Origin: Numida meleagris
Lineage: Eukaryota > Chordata > Aves > Galliformes > Numididae
Direction: 5' to 3'
Assembly: GCF_002078875.1 (NCBI RefSeq)
Contig: NC_034415.1
Location: 20,489,975-20,553,974 of the forward strand
Length of the DNA: 64,000 bases
Of the stretch, positions 24,219 through 34,009 are shown in pieces (the stretch's first letter is position 1; each line of letters begins with the position of its first letter). Below the pieces are notes generated by a model. The model was not told where the DNA came from. It was given only the letters and a program-made list of their open reading frames with translations, and made no database searches. The translations under genes were made by a program, and so were the position numbers.

Positions 24219-24372
24219 AGCCGGGAGTCCCTCGGAGAGTGGAGGCTCATTCACTGATGAGAGCCGGCACTGAGAGGCAGCACTGCTCCTTCCCTCGCAC
24301 CCCCGGCGCCTCCCGCTCCGCTCCATGCAGCAGCGGGGCCAGCACGCCCGGGACTGCCCCGCTCCCCGCACC
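24219..24372 (+). other. RNF220: Candidate RNF220 non-coding exon 1 (3' part; start not known)
   Basis: A strong donor, GCACC|GTGAGTACC, follows 24,372 in the CpG island, in the direction of and upstream from the first coding exon, whose acceptor is at 30,420. The start of transcription cannot be read; I place it downstream of the ZNF143-type site at 24,090. The exon holds one ATG near 24,324 in a frame that would not reach the RNF220 start. Other donors in the island could define alternative first exons. Confidence 0.45.
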
Positions 24373-25825
24373 GTGAGTACCGGCACCGGGCAAACTTCGC
24401 AGGGCAACTTTCCCCCCTCCCTCCCCGACTCCCCGCTCCTTCTCCCTTTCCCCTTTCTCCTTCCCCAGCCCCGGCGAGCAGGGCGGCTCGGAGGGCCGGG
24501 TGGGTGGGTGGGGAGCGGCATGGTAATGCCGAGGGGAAAGGCGGATAAAAGGGCCCCCCCCTCCGCCTCGGAGAGCCCCCGGCCTCCCGGATCCACCCCC
24601 CCCCTCCCCCCGGTGCCTTTCGGGGGGGACCGGCAGCCAGCAGGGGGATCAGGTGCCGGGGGCCTGGGGACGGCTCTGGGCGGGGGGACCCGACCCGACC
24701 CGGAGCGCGGAGCCCTCGCTCCGAAATCTTTCCCTTTTTAACTCTTCTATTATTATTATTATTTTTAATTCGGAGGGGCAGCGCGGGGAGTTGTTTCCTC
24801 GCTTCCCTCCGCTGCGATCTCTCTCTCTCCGCCGTTGCTCCGGGCAGCAACGATTTCATTTCCCAGCGGCTGCAAAACAAAAACTTTTTCAAAGGAAATC
24901 GGCAGATCTGCTGCCCGTGCCACGCGCAGACCCTCCGCTTCTTTTTTCTGATTTTTTTTTTCCTTTTCTCCCCCCCTCTCCTTTTTCTTTTTAAAACACG
25001 CGAGCGTTTTTCTTTTGCAATACAAGTGCCCGCAGCACCGCCGGGCTCTCTGCACGCCGAGCAGCCGGAGGACCCGATTCCCTCCGAAGCTTTCTTCTTC
25101 TTTTTTTTTCTTTTCAATTTTTATTTTATTTTATTTTATTTTGCGACCTTGCGAACTTTTCTAGTTTTTAAGCCGTCCCCAAAATGCGCGATCCCCGATC
25201 GGAAGAGCGAATTGTCCGCCAGTGCCGCTCAGCTTAAATTGGGCCGGGGCTGAAGTTTCTCCCCCAGTTCGGCTCCTCCATCCCCGGCGTTTTTCCTCCC
25301 CTGCCCCGACCGCCTCCAGGTAGGAGCCCTCCCGCCCCGCTCCGCTCCGCTCGAACAAAGGTAGAGTCGCTTTAAATTGTCACTGTTCTCCAACGAATGC
25401 GCTAAAATTACTCCACGTGTCAATTGCGGAGCGTGGAGAGCCTCAAAGGTGAAGGGATTCGTGCGTGTTTTCGCTTAGAAAACTTTCCGGATCGTCGAGA
25501 GCTCGCAGGGTTTTATTTCTTTTCGCCGGCTCTAGAGCAGGGAAGCTGTAAATAGGGGTGGAAGCACGGAAAATAATTCCTCACCTTCAGATCTAAATAC
25601 ATAAAAACCATCTGTTTGACCACAATGAAATCATTAGGAACTGTCTACTTAAAGAGTTGTGTTGAATGCTTATCCTTCCACACAGGAAACGTGGATGGTA
25701 AGTGATTGTTGCAATAAATTCAAACAACTCCGCGGTCATCCCCGCGTTTGATGATCTGTGTGACCCGCGGCTTTGAGGAGGGGAAAAAGTGGTAGAAAAA
25801 GGAGCACGGAACGGGTAGGGCAGGG

Positions 25826-25885
25826 NNNNNNNNNNNNNNNNNNNNNNNNNNNNNNNNNNNNNNNNNNNNNNNNNNNNNNNNNNNN
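25826..25885. other. Assembly gap (60 N)
   Basis: A run of 60 N directly abuts a degenerate GC-rich 5-bp repeat, the probable cause of the gap. The true length may differ. Confidence 0.99.
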
Positions 25886-26116
25886 CGAGCCGTGCCGAGC
25901 CGCGTTGGGTCGGGCTGTGCCGTGCCGTGCCGGGTCGAGCCGTGCCGTCCGTGCGGGGCTGTGCCGAGCTGAACCGTGTCGGGTCGGGCCGTGCCGTGCC
26001 GAGCTGAGCCGTGCCGTATCGGGTCGGGTCGGGCAGTGCCGTCAGTATGGGTGTGTGCGGTACCGAGCCGTGCCGAGCCGTGCCGTGCCGTGCCGGGTCG
26101 GACCGTGCCGTGCCAC
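25886..26116 (+). repeat. Degenerate 5-bp tandem repeat (GTGCC / GAGCC / GGGTC)
   Basis: About 230 bases can be cut into 5-mers of the form GNGYC with few breaks: GAGCC, GTGCC, GGGTC, GAGCT, GGGCC. One interruption occurs at about 26,041-26,060. The array begins at an assembly gap and may extend into it. It lies in the RNF220 CpG island, in first-intron or promoter sequence. Confidence 0.9.
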
Positions 26117-26369
26117 CAAACACCTGTTTAATTTGCCGCCGGCCACATCGGACCCGCGGGGCAATCTCTAGGCTGCAACGTGGGCATCGCCCCGCTTGAT
26201 TTTATATTATTCCCTTTTCTTGAAAACCTTTCCGAGGGGCAGCAAATACTGAAGCGGGAGGAGTGGGTCCGGCCGGCCGGCCGCTCCGCTCTCCCCCCGC
26301 GGGCGCCGGAGCCGTTCCGGCTGCGGGACGGGGGGGCCGCGCCGCGCACAGCCGTAGGTAGGTGGTTGG

Positions 26370-26612
26370 TTGTTTTTTGTTTTTTTTTTTTTCCCTTTTT
26401 CCCTCCTTTTATTCTTTTACAAAACCCCAGGCGCTTCCTCCCCGCAGCCCGCCGCAGGGCATCCCCTCGCCGCCCGGGAGCTTTTTTTTTTTTCCTTTTT
26501 TTTCCTTTTTCTTTCTTTTCGGTTTTCTTTTTCTTTCTTTCATTTCTTCTTCCCTTCTTCCTTTTCTTTCCTCTTTTATTTTTTTCCTTTTTCCTTTCTT
26601 TTTTTTTTTTCC
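26370..26612 (+). repeat. Pyrimidine (T/C) tract in the RNF220 promoter region
   Basis: Apart from a short mixed stretch at about 26,420-26,480, this is almost pure T and C on the plus strand (CCTTTTT, TTTCTTTC runs). Mirror-like homopyrimidine tracts can form triplex DNA or R-loops. The Phe-rich frames on the plus strand and the Lys-rich frame on the minus strand are by-products. Confidence 0.85.
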
Positions 26613-26740
26613 TCGAAGAACTTTGCGGCCAAACAAACCCCACCGAGGGGCACAGGCCGCGCTGCCCTGCCCGCCAGGGACGCCCGGGGCCGGGACCAGC
26701 GCTGCCTGCTCTGCTCCGCCCGGCCCCTCCACTCAGCGCT

Positions 26741-26775
26741 TTCTATTTTTTTATTTTATTTTATTTTATTTTTCT

Positions 26776-26808
<33 letters not shown>
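26741..26808 (+). repeat. TTTTA repeat followed by a 32-base C run
   Basis: Several TTTTA units (26,741-26,776) lead directly into an uninterrupted C run at 26,777-26,808. The run length is probably unreliable in the assembly. The complementary G run could form a quadruplex. Confidence 0.9.
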
Positions 26809-26810
<2 letters not shown>

Positions 26811-29800
26811 ACCGATATTCACAGCAGTTGGCATATCTCACACGTTGGAAAAAATTAACTGTTTTTCTTTTGTATCTTAATCCAGTGATGAGAGCTCTCC
26901 TTTGTTGCCTTTCGAGCTTGCATTTGTTTTATTTATTATAAGGAAATCCAGTTTGGTTCAAATATATAATCCATTTGAGCACTTAAATCCCCAAACAGCT
27001 GGCATTATTTTGTTTTATAATCTTTGGCTTTTCTGCACAGAGCATATTTCTAAATTCCTACTTGACATTTATGGGGAAAAAACTTTTTAATGTAAATGGA
27101 TATTGTGATTTTTTTCTGGGTCTCTCCTCATTTAAATGCATCATCAATTTTCCCGTGTTTCCTTTTGTTTTTATCTTTTTCTTTTTTTTCCCGTAACTTG
27201 TTAATTATTTTTTTTTTTCCCCTACGAAAACTTTGTTTCTGGAGGTAGAAAAATGTTAATTCGCCCCATTATTTTAATGTCTGACATTTGGAAATGGTTG
27301 AGAGACCACAAAAATGCAACCTGTTGTAGGAACCCAGGGCGGTGCGTTGTGTGTATTTTAATCGATAGCAGAGCAGTGATTTAGGAAGAGGAACTCCGAG
27401 TCGCATTTTAGGGTCAGCTTTGCAGAGGTGGTGGCTGCATATGCGGCATGCATGTGCCTGCATATGTGCTCACCAAGGGGGTTACGCTGGCAAGCAGCGC
27501 TCCCTCCTCATTTCCTCACTCGCTGGGGTGATGCCTGCGAATTCCGGCTCTGTGCCTTCTCCTACTTTTATCAGACTGAACTAATTCAGAGCGGTGTTAC
27601 AATCTCCACGCGCAGAGGAACCAAAACCGAGGCGGGGAGAACTGATTACAACTCGTTCCTTGCTGGGAGATTTTATTTTTATGGTTCAGAGCCATTCAAT
27701 TTGTCTTGGTGGTGGAGTGTTATTAGCAACACATACAATTACACAGGTAATTTGTGTACACCTTAACCGGGGCAGCTTTAAAAACCAATAACTATGCAGA
27801 TAGGTAACCATTAAAATTTTATACATTTATATATATGTGTGTGTTTTCATAACCTTGATACTTGGTGGGCAGTTCATGCAGCTCCATAGATGGATCTCCA
27901 CCCCCCTCCCTCTGCTCCTTGTTTAGTTAATTCAACAAAGACTTTTCGCAATCTGTTTGGAGTTTGTCTGATGCCGTGGAAAAGTAGCTGCTGATTTATT
28001 TGGTTGCTTTTCGATTTCTGTCTGCAGCCCGTCTTTTCTCCTCCTTTCAGCGGGGATGTCAGCTGTTATTACTTCCTATTGATCCCTTTGCAAAGTGAGA
28101 AGTGAACTAAAATTAATGTCAATTCCACTGCTCGGATCAATAGCCGGAGTTATTTTAATCTGGATTTGCGCGAGGTGCTAAATTAAAAAAAATCAGCATA
28201 GAGGCAGAAAAGTAGCAGTTCCTCCCTGTGCCCGTGCCTGCTGCCTGCCCGTCAGCCCGCGCTCCGGCTGGCCGATCATCCCACCATCCATATTTTCTTA
28301 ATTAAGGAGGTCGGTTAGTTTTCTTCTTTTGGGTTCTGTATTTAAACCAATGACATTTTGACATCGGGAGTGTATTAACGAGAGATTTTCATAATGACCG
28401 CTCCGCCGCGGTCTGATCTGCACACGTCGTTGGGGGGGGGGGAGGTGGAGGTTGGAGAGGTGCTGGGAAGAGAGAACGAAAAAGGAAGTGGGGGCTGAAA
28501 AAAAAAAAAAAAGAAACAGAAATTTGGCCGGGTGAGATATGGTAACGCGTTGATTTATTCCCAGCGTAATGAAGTTTGCAAACGAATAAGCGGCCGCGGT
28601 GATTCACAGTATCCTACAGGAGTGTCAAGTGTTGCGGCCAGATTACTAATTTATGAAATACATTTAACGTAGCGGGGTGATAGCACATGTGAAAATAGAA
28701 GAGGAGGCAGAGGCGGCTGCTTTGCTTTGTTGTTGTTTCTTTCTTTTTTTTTTTTCCTGGAAATCCATATTTTCCATGATCTCTCGGTTTCACTTCCACT
28801 GTTTATTTCTGAGGGTGGCAGTTCCTTTGCAGCCGTCCCTTTATATACAGCTCTGTGCATACACGTATGTGGACCTACAGGGCCGTGTGAGCCTCCAGCG
28901 ATGCCAAATTTGCCAGTAGAGGTGGTTTCCTGGCCACCAGCTTCCAAGAGTGCTGCATAAAGCAGCAGAGCAGAGGGTTCAGAGCTGAGCCGGGTGCCCT
29001 GGCACTGCTCTCCCTGAGCTCTCGGTGGCAATGCCTGGATAGGAAACTTACTTTAAATCTGGAAGAGAGCAGCTTTGCTCGTGCAAGGTCCATAATCCGG
29101 TCGTTCAGCACTGATGTCCACGATGAAGGAGTGCCAAGGAGAGACGATGCCCACTTGTCTTCACCATCAATGCCCATCGCTGGGTGCAGGATGGGGGAGA
29201 AGGAGCAGGATCACCGCGCTGTGCTGAAGGCACCAGCTGGGCTCCATGCGCTGTGTTAACCCAGGCTCCCCCATTCAGGCAGCACAAAAGGCACTCCATT
29301 AGGGAGACACTCCTTCAGTAAGTTTTATTTGAGATGTTTGACCCGCTGGATTTAAGAGGCACAATTTGTAACAGCTTTTTATTATTATATGATTTTTCTG
29401 GCCCTTTGAGCTCCGGCGGCTGGGATATTGTTTCGGAGTTATGGTCCTTGTGTTTTGAGCTGGGCTGTGGGGCCTGAATGGCAGGCAGCGGAAACTTGAA
29501 AGAAAAGACACTAGATTGATTGGGGGAGAAAATAACAAAGCAAAAAGCCCGAGCGAACTCGAGGGGACGCGGAGAGGAGCGGCTCTTCCTGAGAGGCTCG
29601 ACGAGATGCAAGACAGAAATTTGGTTAACATTTTCCTCTAAATGTTAATGGCACATCCAGGGCAGTTTACAAATCTACTTAAGAGTGAGTGCATTAGGAA
29701 CTAAAATTACTGATCCATTCTCTCTCGTCCCTGACCCGAAAGGCAGACGTTTGTGGAGATCAGATGGCAGAAGCACCCATTATGATTTTAAATATTGTCA

Positions 29801-30420
29801 GAGACGCCAGGCATTTTATTGGTGAAGTCTCTTCTTTTGCTAAAAGGGAGAGTGCCTGCGCGTGTTTGTGACGATGGAGCACACACAAGCACCCATACAG
29901 CCTCATTCGTACACCCCATGGCGTATAGGATCGCATCAAGTCCTATGGGTGCGGGTGTTACCTGAGATGTGTGGTGTGACAGTGCGGGAAAACACACGGC
30001 TGCTGGGAATGGCAGTGGGTACAGCACAAGCACGGCTCGTGGTGATATGGGTAACGGTGTGCAATAGGTGCTTTCATATGGTTACACACACACAAGCAAA
30101 TGAGGGCTCTGCGTATGTGTGGGCATTCTTGAGTGGACTGCAATTAGAAGTACATGCCACTTTTGCCATATCAAATTCCAATTATCATTTGGAGTTACCA
30201 TCCTAATTTCAGACCAAAGCTTGTTTATTAGCGGGTGATTAAATTTGCGTGCTGTTCTCCCTGCTTTGCCTTTCATCCGCCCCTGCTGGATGACACCCTT
30301 AACCTGGAGGGCCACAGCCGCTCCCGGCGGCGTGTGAAATTCTCTGTTGATTTCCTTGAGTGAGTGGCGCGGTGGGACCGACACCTAACCCATCGTCTTC
30401 TCTCTTCTGTTTCCTTACAG
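26809..30420 (+). other. RNF220: RNF220 intron 1, downstream part
   Basis: No coding exon or CR1 copy is recognisable in these 3.6 kb. The DNA is mostly complex and AT-rich with many TTAATT/ATTA cores, especially 27,740-28,400, and a G run near 28,430 with an A run near 28,500. The last 20 bases form a good polypyrimidine tract and acceptor (TTCTGTTTCCTTACAG). Confidence 0.6.
28030..28390. promoter_or_regulatory. Candidate enhancer-like block in RNF220 intron 1
   Basis: Complex AT-rich sequence with closely spaced homeodomain-type cores (TTAATG, TTAATT, ATTAAC), a CCTTTGCAAAG word and a CCAAT-like word before exon 2. It is repeat-free and non-coding. The regulatory role is inferred from texture and position only. 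Confidence 0.3.
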
Positions 30421-30524
30421 CGTCCGGAGGGTGATGACGCTTCAGTAGGTTTCCCAGCCCTCGCTTTGCTTTCCCTCCAGGGAAGGTCGTTCCGTGCACG
30501 ATCCTGCTGAGGAAAGACACTCCG
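30421..30524 (+). other. RNF220: RNF220 exon 2, 5' UTR part
   Basis: The exon opens after TTCCTTACAG. It carries a four-codon upstream ORF (ATG at 30,434, TAG at 30,446-30,448, encoding MTLQ), which ends 76 bases before the main start. This could lower or tune translation of RNF220. Confidence 0.8.
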
Positions 30525-31149
30525 ATGGACTTACACCGGGCCGCCTTCAAGATGGAGAACTCGCCCTACCTCCCCAACCCGCTGGCCTCCCCGGCGCTGA
30601 TGGTCCTCGCCTCCACCGCCGAAGCCAGCCGCGACGCCTCCATCCCGTGCCAACAGCCGAGGCCTTTCGGGGTCCCGGTCTCAGCAGACAAGGACGTGCA
30701 CATCCCCTTTACCAATGGCTCCTACACCTTTGCCTCCATGTACCACCGGCAAGGCGGGGTGCCGGGCGCCTTTGCCAACCGTGACTTTCCTCCCTCTTTG
30801 CTTCACCTCCACCCCCAGTTTGCGCCCCCCAACCTGGACTGCACCCCGATCAGCATGCTGAACCACAGCGGGGTCGGGGCCTTCCGCCCCTTCGCCTCCA
30901 GCGAGGACCGGGAGAGCTACCAGTCGGCCTTCACGCCGGCCAAGCGCCTGAAGAACTGCCATGACACCGACTCGCCCCACCTGCGCTTCTCGGACGCCGA
31001 CGGGAAGGAGTACGAGTTTGGCACCCAGCTCCCCTCCAGCTCCCCTGGCTCGCTCAAGGTTGACGAGACGGGGAAGAAGATCTTTGCAGTTTCGGGCCTC
31101 ATTTCTGACCGGGAGACTTCGTCCAGTCCTGAAGACCGAAGTGACAGAT
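30525..31149 (+). CDS. RNF220: RNF220 first coding exon (residues 1-208)
   Basis: RNF220 is an E3 ubiquitin ligase with a C-terminal RING finger. It is known to act on Sin3B, to stabilise beta-catenin with USP7 in Wnt signalling, and to control Gli factors in Shh-dependent neural patterning with ZC4H2. This exon encodes the conserved N-terminal region, from MDLHRAAFKMENSPYLPNPL to SSSPEDRSDR. It is nearly the same as the mammalian protein as I know it. Visible features are a Pro-rich low-complexity character, a basic PAKRLKN stretch near residues 138-144, and a Ser-rich end near 197-204. The exon ends T|GTAAGT: the T is the first base of the Cys codon that continues in exon 3. The RING and the Cys-rich middle domain are beyond the window. 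The ATG at 30,525 was chosen because it fits the family start. A second in-frame ATG at codon 10 has a stronger context. Confidence 0.96.
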
Positions 31150-31979
31150 GTAAGTACCTCCACTGGCTTGTTGGCATTCCTCTCGTTGTGCGCGGTTGAG
31201 ATACCCAGCAGGTGTCTGTCCTTGTGCTGAAGGAGGGGATGAGCAGCCTTTGCTCCCTGCCACCCCGCAGCATTGCCACGTTTCTTATAAATGGACAGTG
31301 ACAGGTTCCAGGGGGAGGTGCTCTGAAAGGAAACCTGTCTTCCAGGCAATGCTGACCCGACGTTATATGTGGAAAGGTGTCTGAGCCCCCAAACAGGGAT
31401 ATGGGTGCTATACATCTGTGTGTATGAGCAAGGCTTCAGCTGGAGATTTCCCAGAGCTTGTAGGAAATGCACTTCGTGCTTTGGGTCTTTTATCCTGACC
31501 TTTTCTTCATGCACACTGTTCTTGTAGCAAATGCATCACCTGCAGGGTTTGTGCCTCAGGTGGGGACAATAAGCATATTCCTGGCCACTGAGCTCCCTCT
31601 TCAAGGAATAAACCCAAATCTGTTCTTTCAGGTCAAAAAGCTGCATCCCAAATAGGTCCCGTGTGTTTCTCCCATTGGTGGCAGTTGGAAGGTGACTCTC
31701 CATGGCCATAGCTCCCCACTCACCCATCACCATTCCCTGCTGGCACAGCGACAGTGTCCAGGGATGGGCTCCAGGCCTTTGAGCAGGGCTGGTACCCCAA
31801 AAGGAGCACTGAGTTATGGTCAGTTTGCCTCTAAGGAGCAATGAGTTTGCTGCTATACATAGGCTCCTTTGTTCTGCTGAATTTTCTTCCTAGAAAACAA
31901 TTCTATTTCTGTTGTTGTTGTTATTACTATATTTTTTCTGATGAAAATCTACTGCCCTGCTTCCCCCTCTCCCTTTCAG

Positions 31980-32194
31980 GCCCGATTTTTCCTCTTTATG
32001 ATGCCGAGGAGGTAATAGAGACATTGCGGCTCTGCCTCCCCTGTCGGCGCTGCTTCCCCAGCCTGTCTCCTTGCATTAGGCACCGCGCTAACTTACCGCC
32101 GCTAAAAGGCATCTGCCTAAACCCCGCGTACCTTTTCAATAAAAGTCATCATAAAATCAACCTGCCTTGTAAATCCATCGCTCTTTGCTTTTGA
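31980..32194 (+). other. RNF220: Possible alternative terminal exon of RNF220
   Basis: A strong acceptor (long C/T tract, CCCTTTCAG) ends at 31,979, 830 bases after exon 2. Splicing the T of exon 2 to GC here makes a Cys codon and then an open frame of about 70 residues (starting PIFPLYDAEE, with a Cys-rich LRLCLPCRRC segment) to a TGA at 32,192-32,194. A donor-like GAG|GTAATA after 32,011 would instead give a 32-base exon that shifts the frame. No similarity is recognised. An AATAAA at about 32,139 lies before the stop, so no fitting poly(A) site is evident. Confidence 0.25.
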
Positions 32195-33983
32195 AATATG
32201 CCGCCAGTGTGTCTTTTATGTCCGCGTTCGCAGGGTGATTCCTGCTGAAGGCAGGAGCTCTGTGTTCCGTGCATTATTCTGCATGGGGAAGGCAGGTGGG
32301 ATCTCAGTGGGGACGGTTTATGTCTGCTGCACAGTGGAGCAGAGCAAAGGCGACATCCCCGATGTTCCACCGACATTAAAATTCTTGCGTAACTACCGGG
32401 ACAGTTTACACTAAACATGCCTGTTGGCTCTGTATCATATTTCCATCATATATAGATGCTGCGCCATGGAAACTCAGCTCCATTAGCACCGCGGGTTTAT
32501 CTGGCGCGTAATACGCAGGGATGGGACTGTTTGCTGTAGTGCCATTTACACATGCATGTGGTTGGCCTTGCTCTCTAAGTACATACCTGGGGGCTGTTGG
32601 CTCTGGTTGCTGGGCCCTGAGGATCTGGGTGTGCCAGATCAGCACAGCCGTGTGTCAGAGCAGGTAGATGTCTGTAGCTTCTGGGCGAGATGCAATAGGG
32701 CTTCTACCAGAGCTTGCAACCGTTGTATGTCTTCTTCAACCAGCATCGCCATCCCATGTCCGGTGGGTGCTGTTCAGGTTTGCAGGCTCAACTTTTCAGT
32801 TGTATTTTTCAGATTCTTGAAAGCATCGGTGTTATGTGGGTAGTGAGTTACTACAGAGGCACTGCGGTGTCTTCTGTAGCACTGCATAGGAACCTTTTTT
32901 GGATAGCTCATTAAAATGTTTACTTCATGGCCTAAAGGGTGATTTTTTTTTTAATGGAATTTATTGCACTGTTTTAATATTCCTGAAAAATAACTTCACG
33001 CTTGAGATACTTTGCAGCACAACGAGAATCCAAAGCCAGGCATTTCCATCTTGGAAAGATGAAGTGGCTCTCTTTAGTCCCGTGCATTGGGGGAGCAGGG
33101 TCTCGTCCTGTTTTCACCCATTTGCTGAATTCAATGAAATGATTTGGGATCTGCCACCACCGCTGGCACCTGGCCCTGTGCAGTGTGTTTGTACAGAAGC
33201 GAGTACTCGTGCAGCAGTGCTGGACTAGCGCTTGAGTCCATGGGATGCTTGCAACAGGGGAGCAGATGCTCTGAGTGCATCAGGGTGAGATGATGCTCCT
33301 CATCATTCAGAAAACCAGGCTGAGGTCAGTCTGCTCAGACATGGTGCTGTGAAATGCAGGCGCTGAGGACACCACCCAAGCGATGCACAAAAGCAGAGCC
33401 TTCCCAGGGAGCAGCGGCAGCGCCGTGTGCTGGATGGGGCCCTTCTGCTGGGTGCTGCTGAGAAATGCGATGCCGTTTGTTGGAGTTTGGGGGCTTCTTG
33501 TAAAGCACGTGTTAAAGACACCGGGCAACGTATTTTATGGGCTTCCTTTAATAAACCCGCAACAGCCGAGATTCCTAGAAGGAGTGGAAATTAACGGTGT
33601 GTTCCTTTCTGCAAAAGAGATCTATAGCCCCATTTTAAAATCAGAAAAAAAGAAAACCCAACCGTATAAAGACCCTTGGTTTTACTCTTTGCTCCTAATA
33701 AAACCTGTCCCAATGGCCTTCTACACACAGCTACCATGGCATCACCTTCCCACAAGGTGATGGGCAGAAGTCCACAGCCAGAGGAGATGGCTTCCCGTTG
33801 CTGGCTTCTGCTTGCTCTTCATCTTGCATTGGCCATGACCCATGGTGTGTCAGAGACTTGCAACCTCTCACCACAGCTTTCATCCCATCAGAATCTGCTC
33901 CTTCAGCCTCAGTTTCCCTGCTGGTGCTGGTGGCTCTCACACAGCTCCAGGAGGAGAGCTCTGTGGTGGCATGCTGTGCTGGG

Positions 33984-34009
33984 ACCCCAAATCCTGACCC
34001 CAAATCCTG
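33984..34009 (+). repeat. Two tandem copies of a 13-bp unit
   Basis: ACCCCAAATCCTG is repeated exactly twice, head to tail, in RNF220 intron 2. It is probably a recent slippage duplication. Confidence 0.9.

Larger units (their letters stand above)
23860..26740 (+). promoter_or_regulatory. RNF220: CpG island and promoter region of RNF220
   Basis: Nearly 3 kb of GC- and CpG-rich sequence precedes the RNF220 coding exon by about 4 kb. It includes a ZNF143-type site (24,090-24,108), a GT/CG alternating tract, a strong donor at 24,373 and further donor-like sites after 25,319 (CTCCAG|GTAGGA) and 26,355 (GTAG|GTAGGT). These suggest more than one first exon. A TATA-like GGATAAAAGG lies at 24,543-24,552. 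G/C homopolymers, long T/C tracts and one assembly gap make it a hard region to sequence. Long open frames on both strands here have no recognisable similarity and are GC artefacts. Confidence 0.75.

Noticed and set aside
23535..25117. Open frames of 353 and 288 codons on the minus strand of the RNF220 island
   Set aside because: Composition is Pro/Arg/Gly/Lys-driven, contains the GT repeat as His-Thr runs, and has no recognisable domain; typical CpG-island artefacts.
26128..26941. Phe-rich plus-strand and Lys-rich minus-strand frames
   Set aside because: They are translations of the pyrimidine tract and the C run.
30681..31514. 277-codon open frame antisense to RNF220 exon 2
   Set aside because: It is a shadow of a strongly coding GC-rich exon and extends into the intron without any domain.
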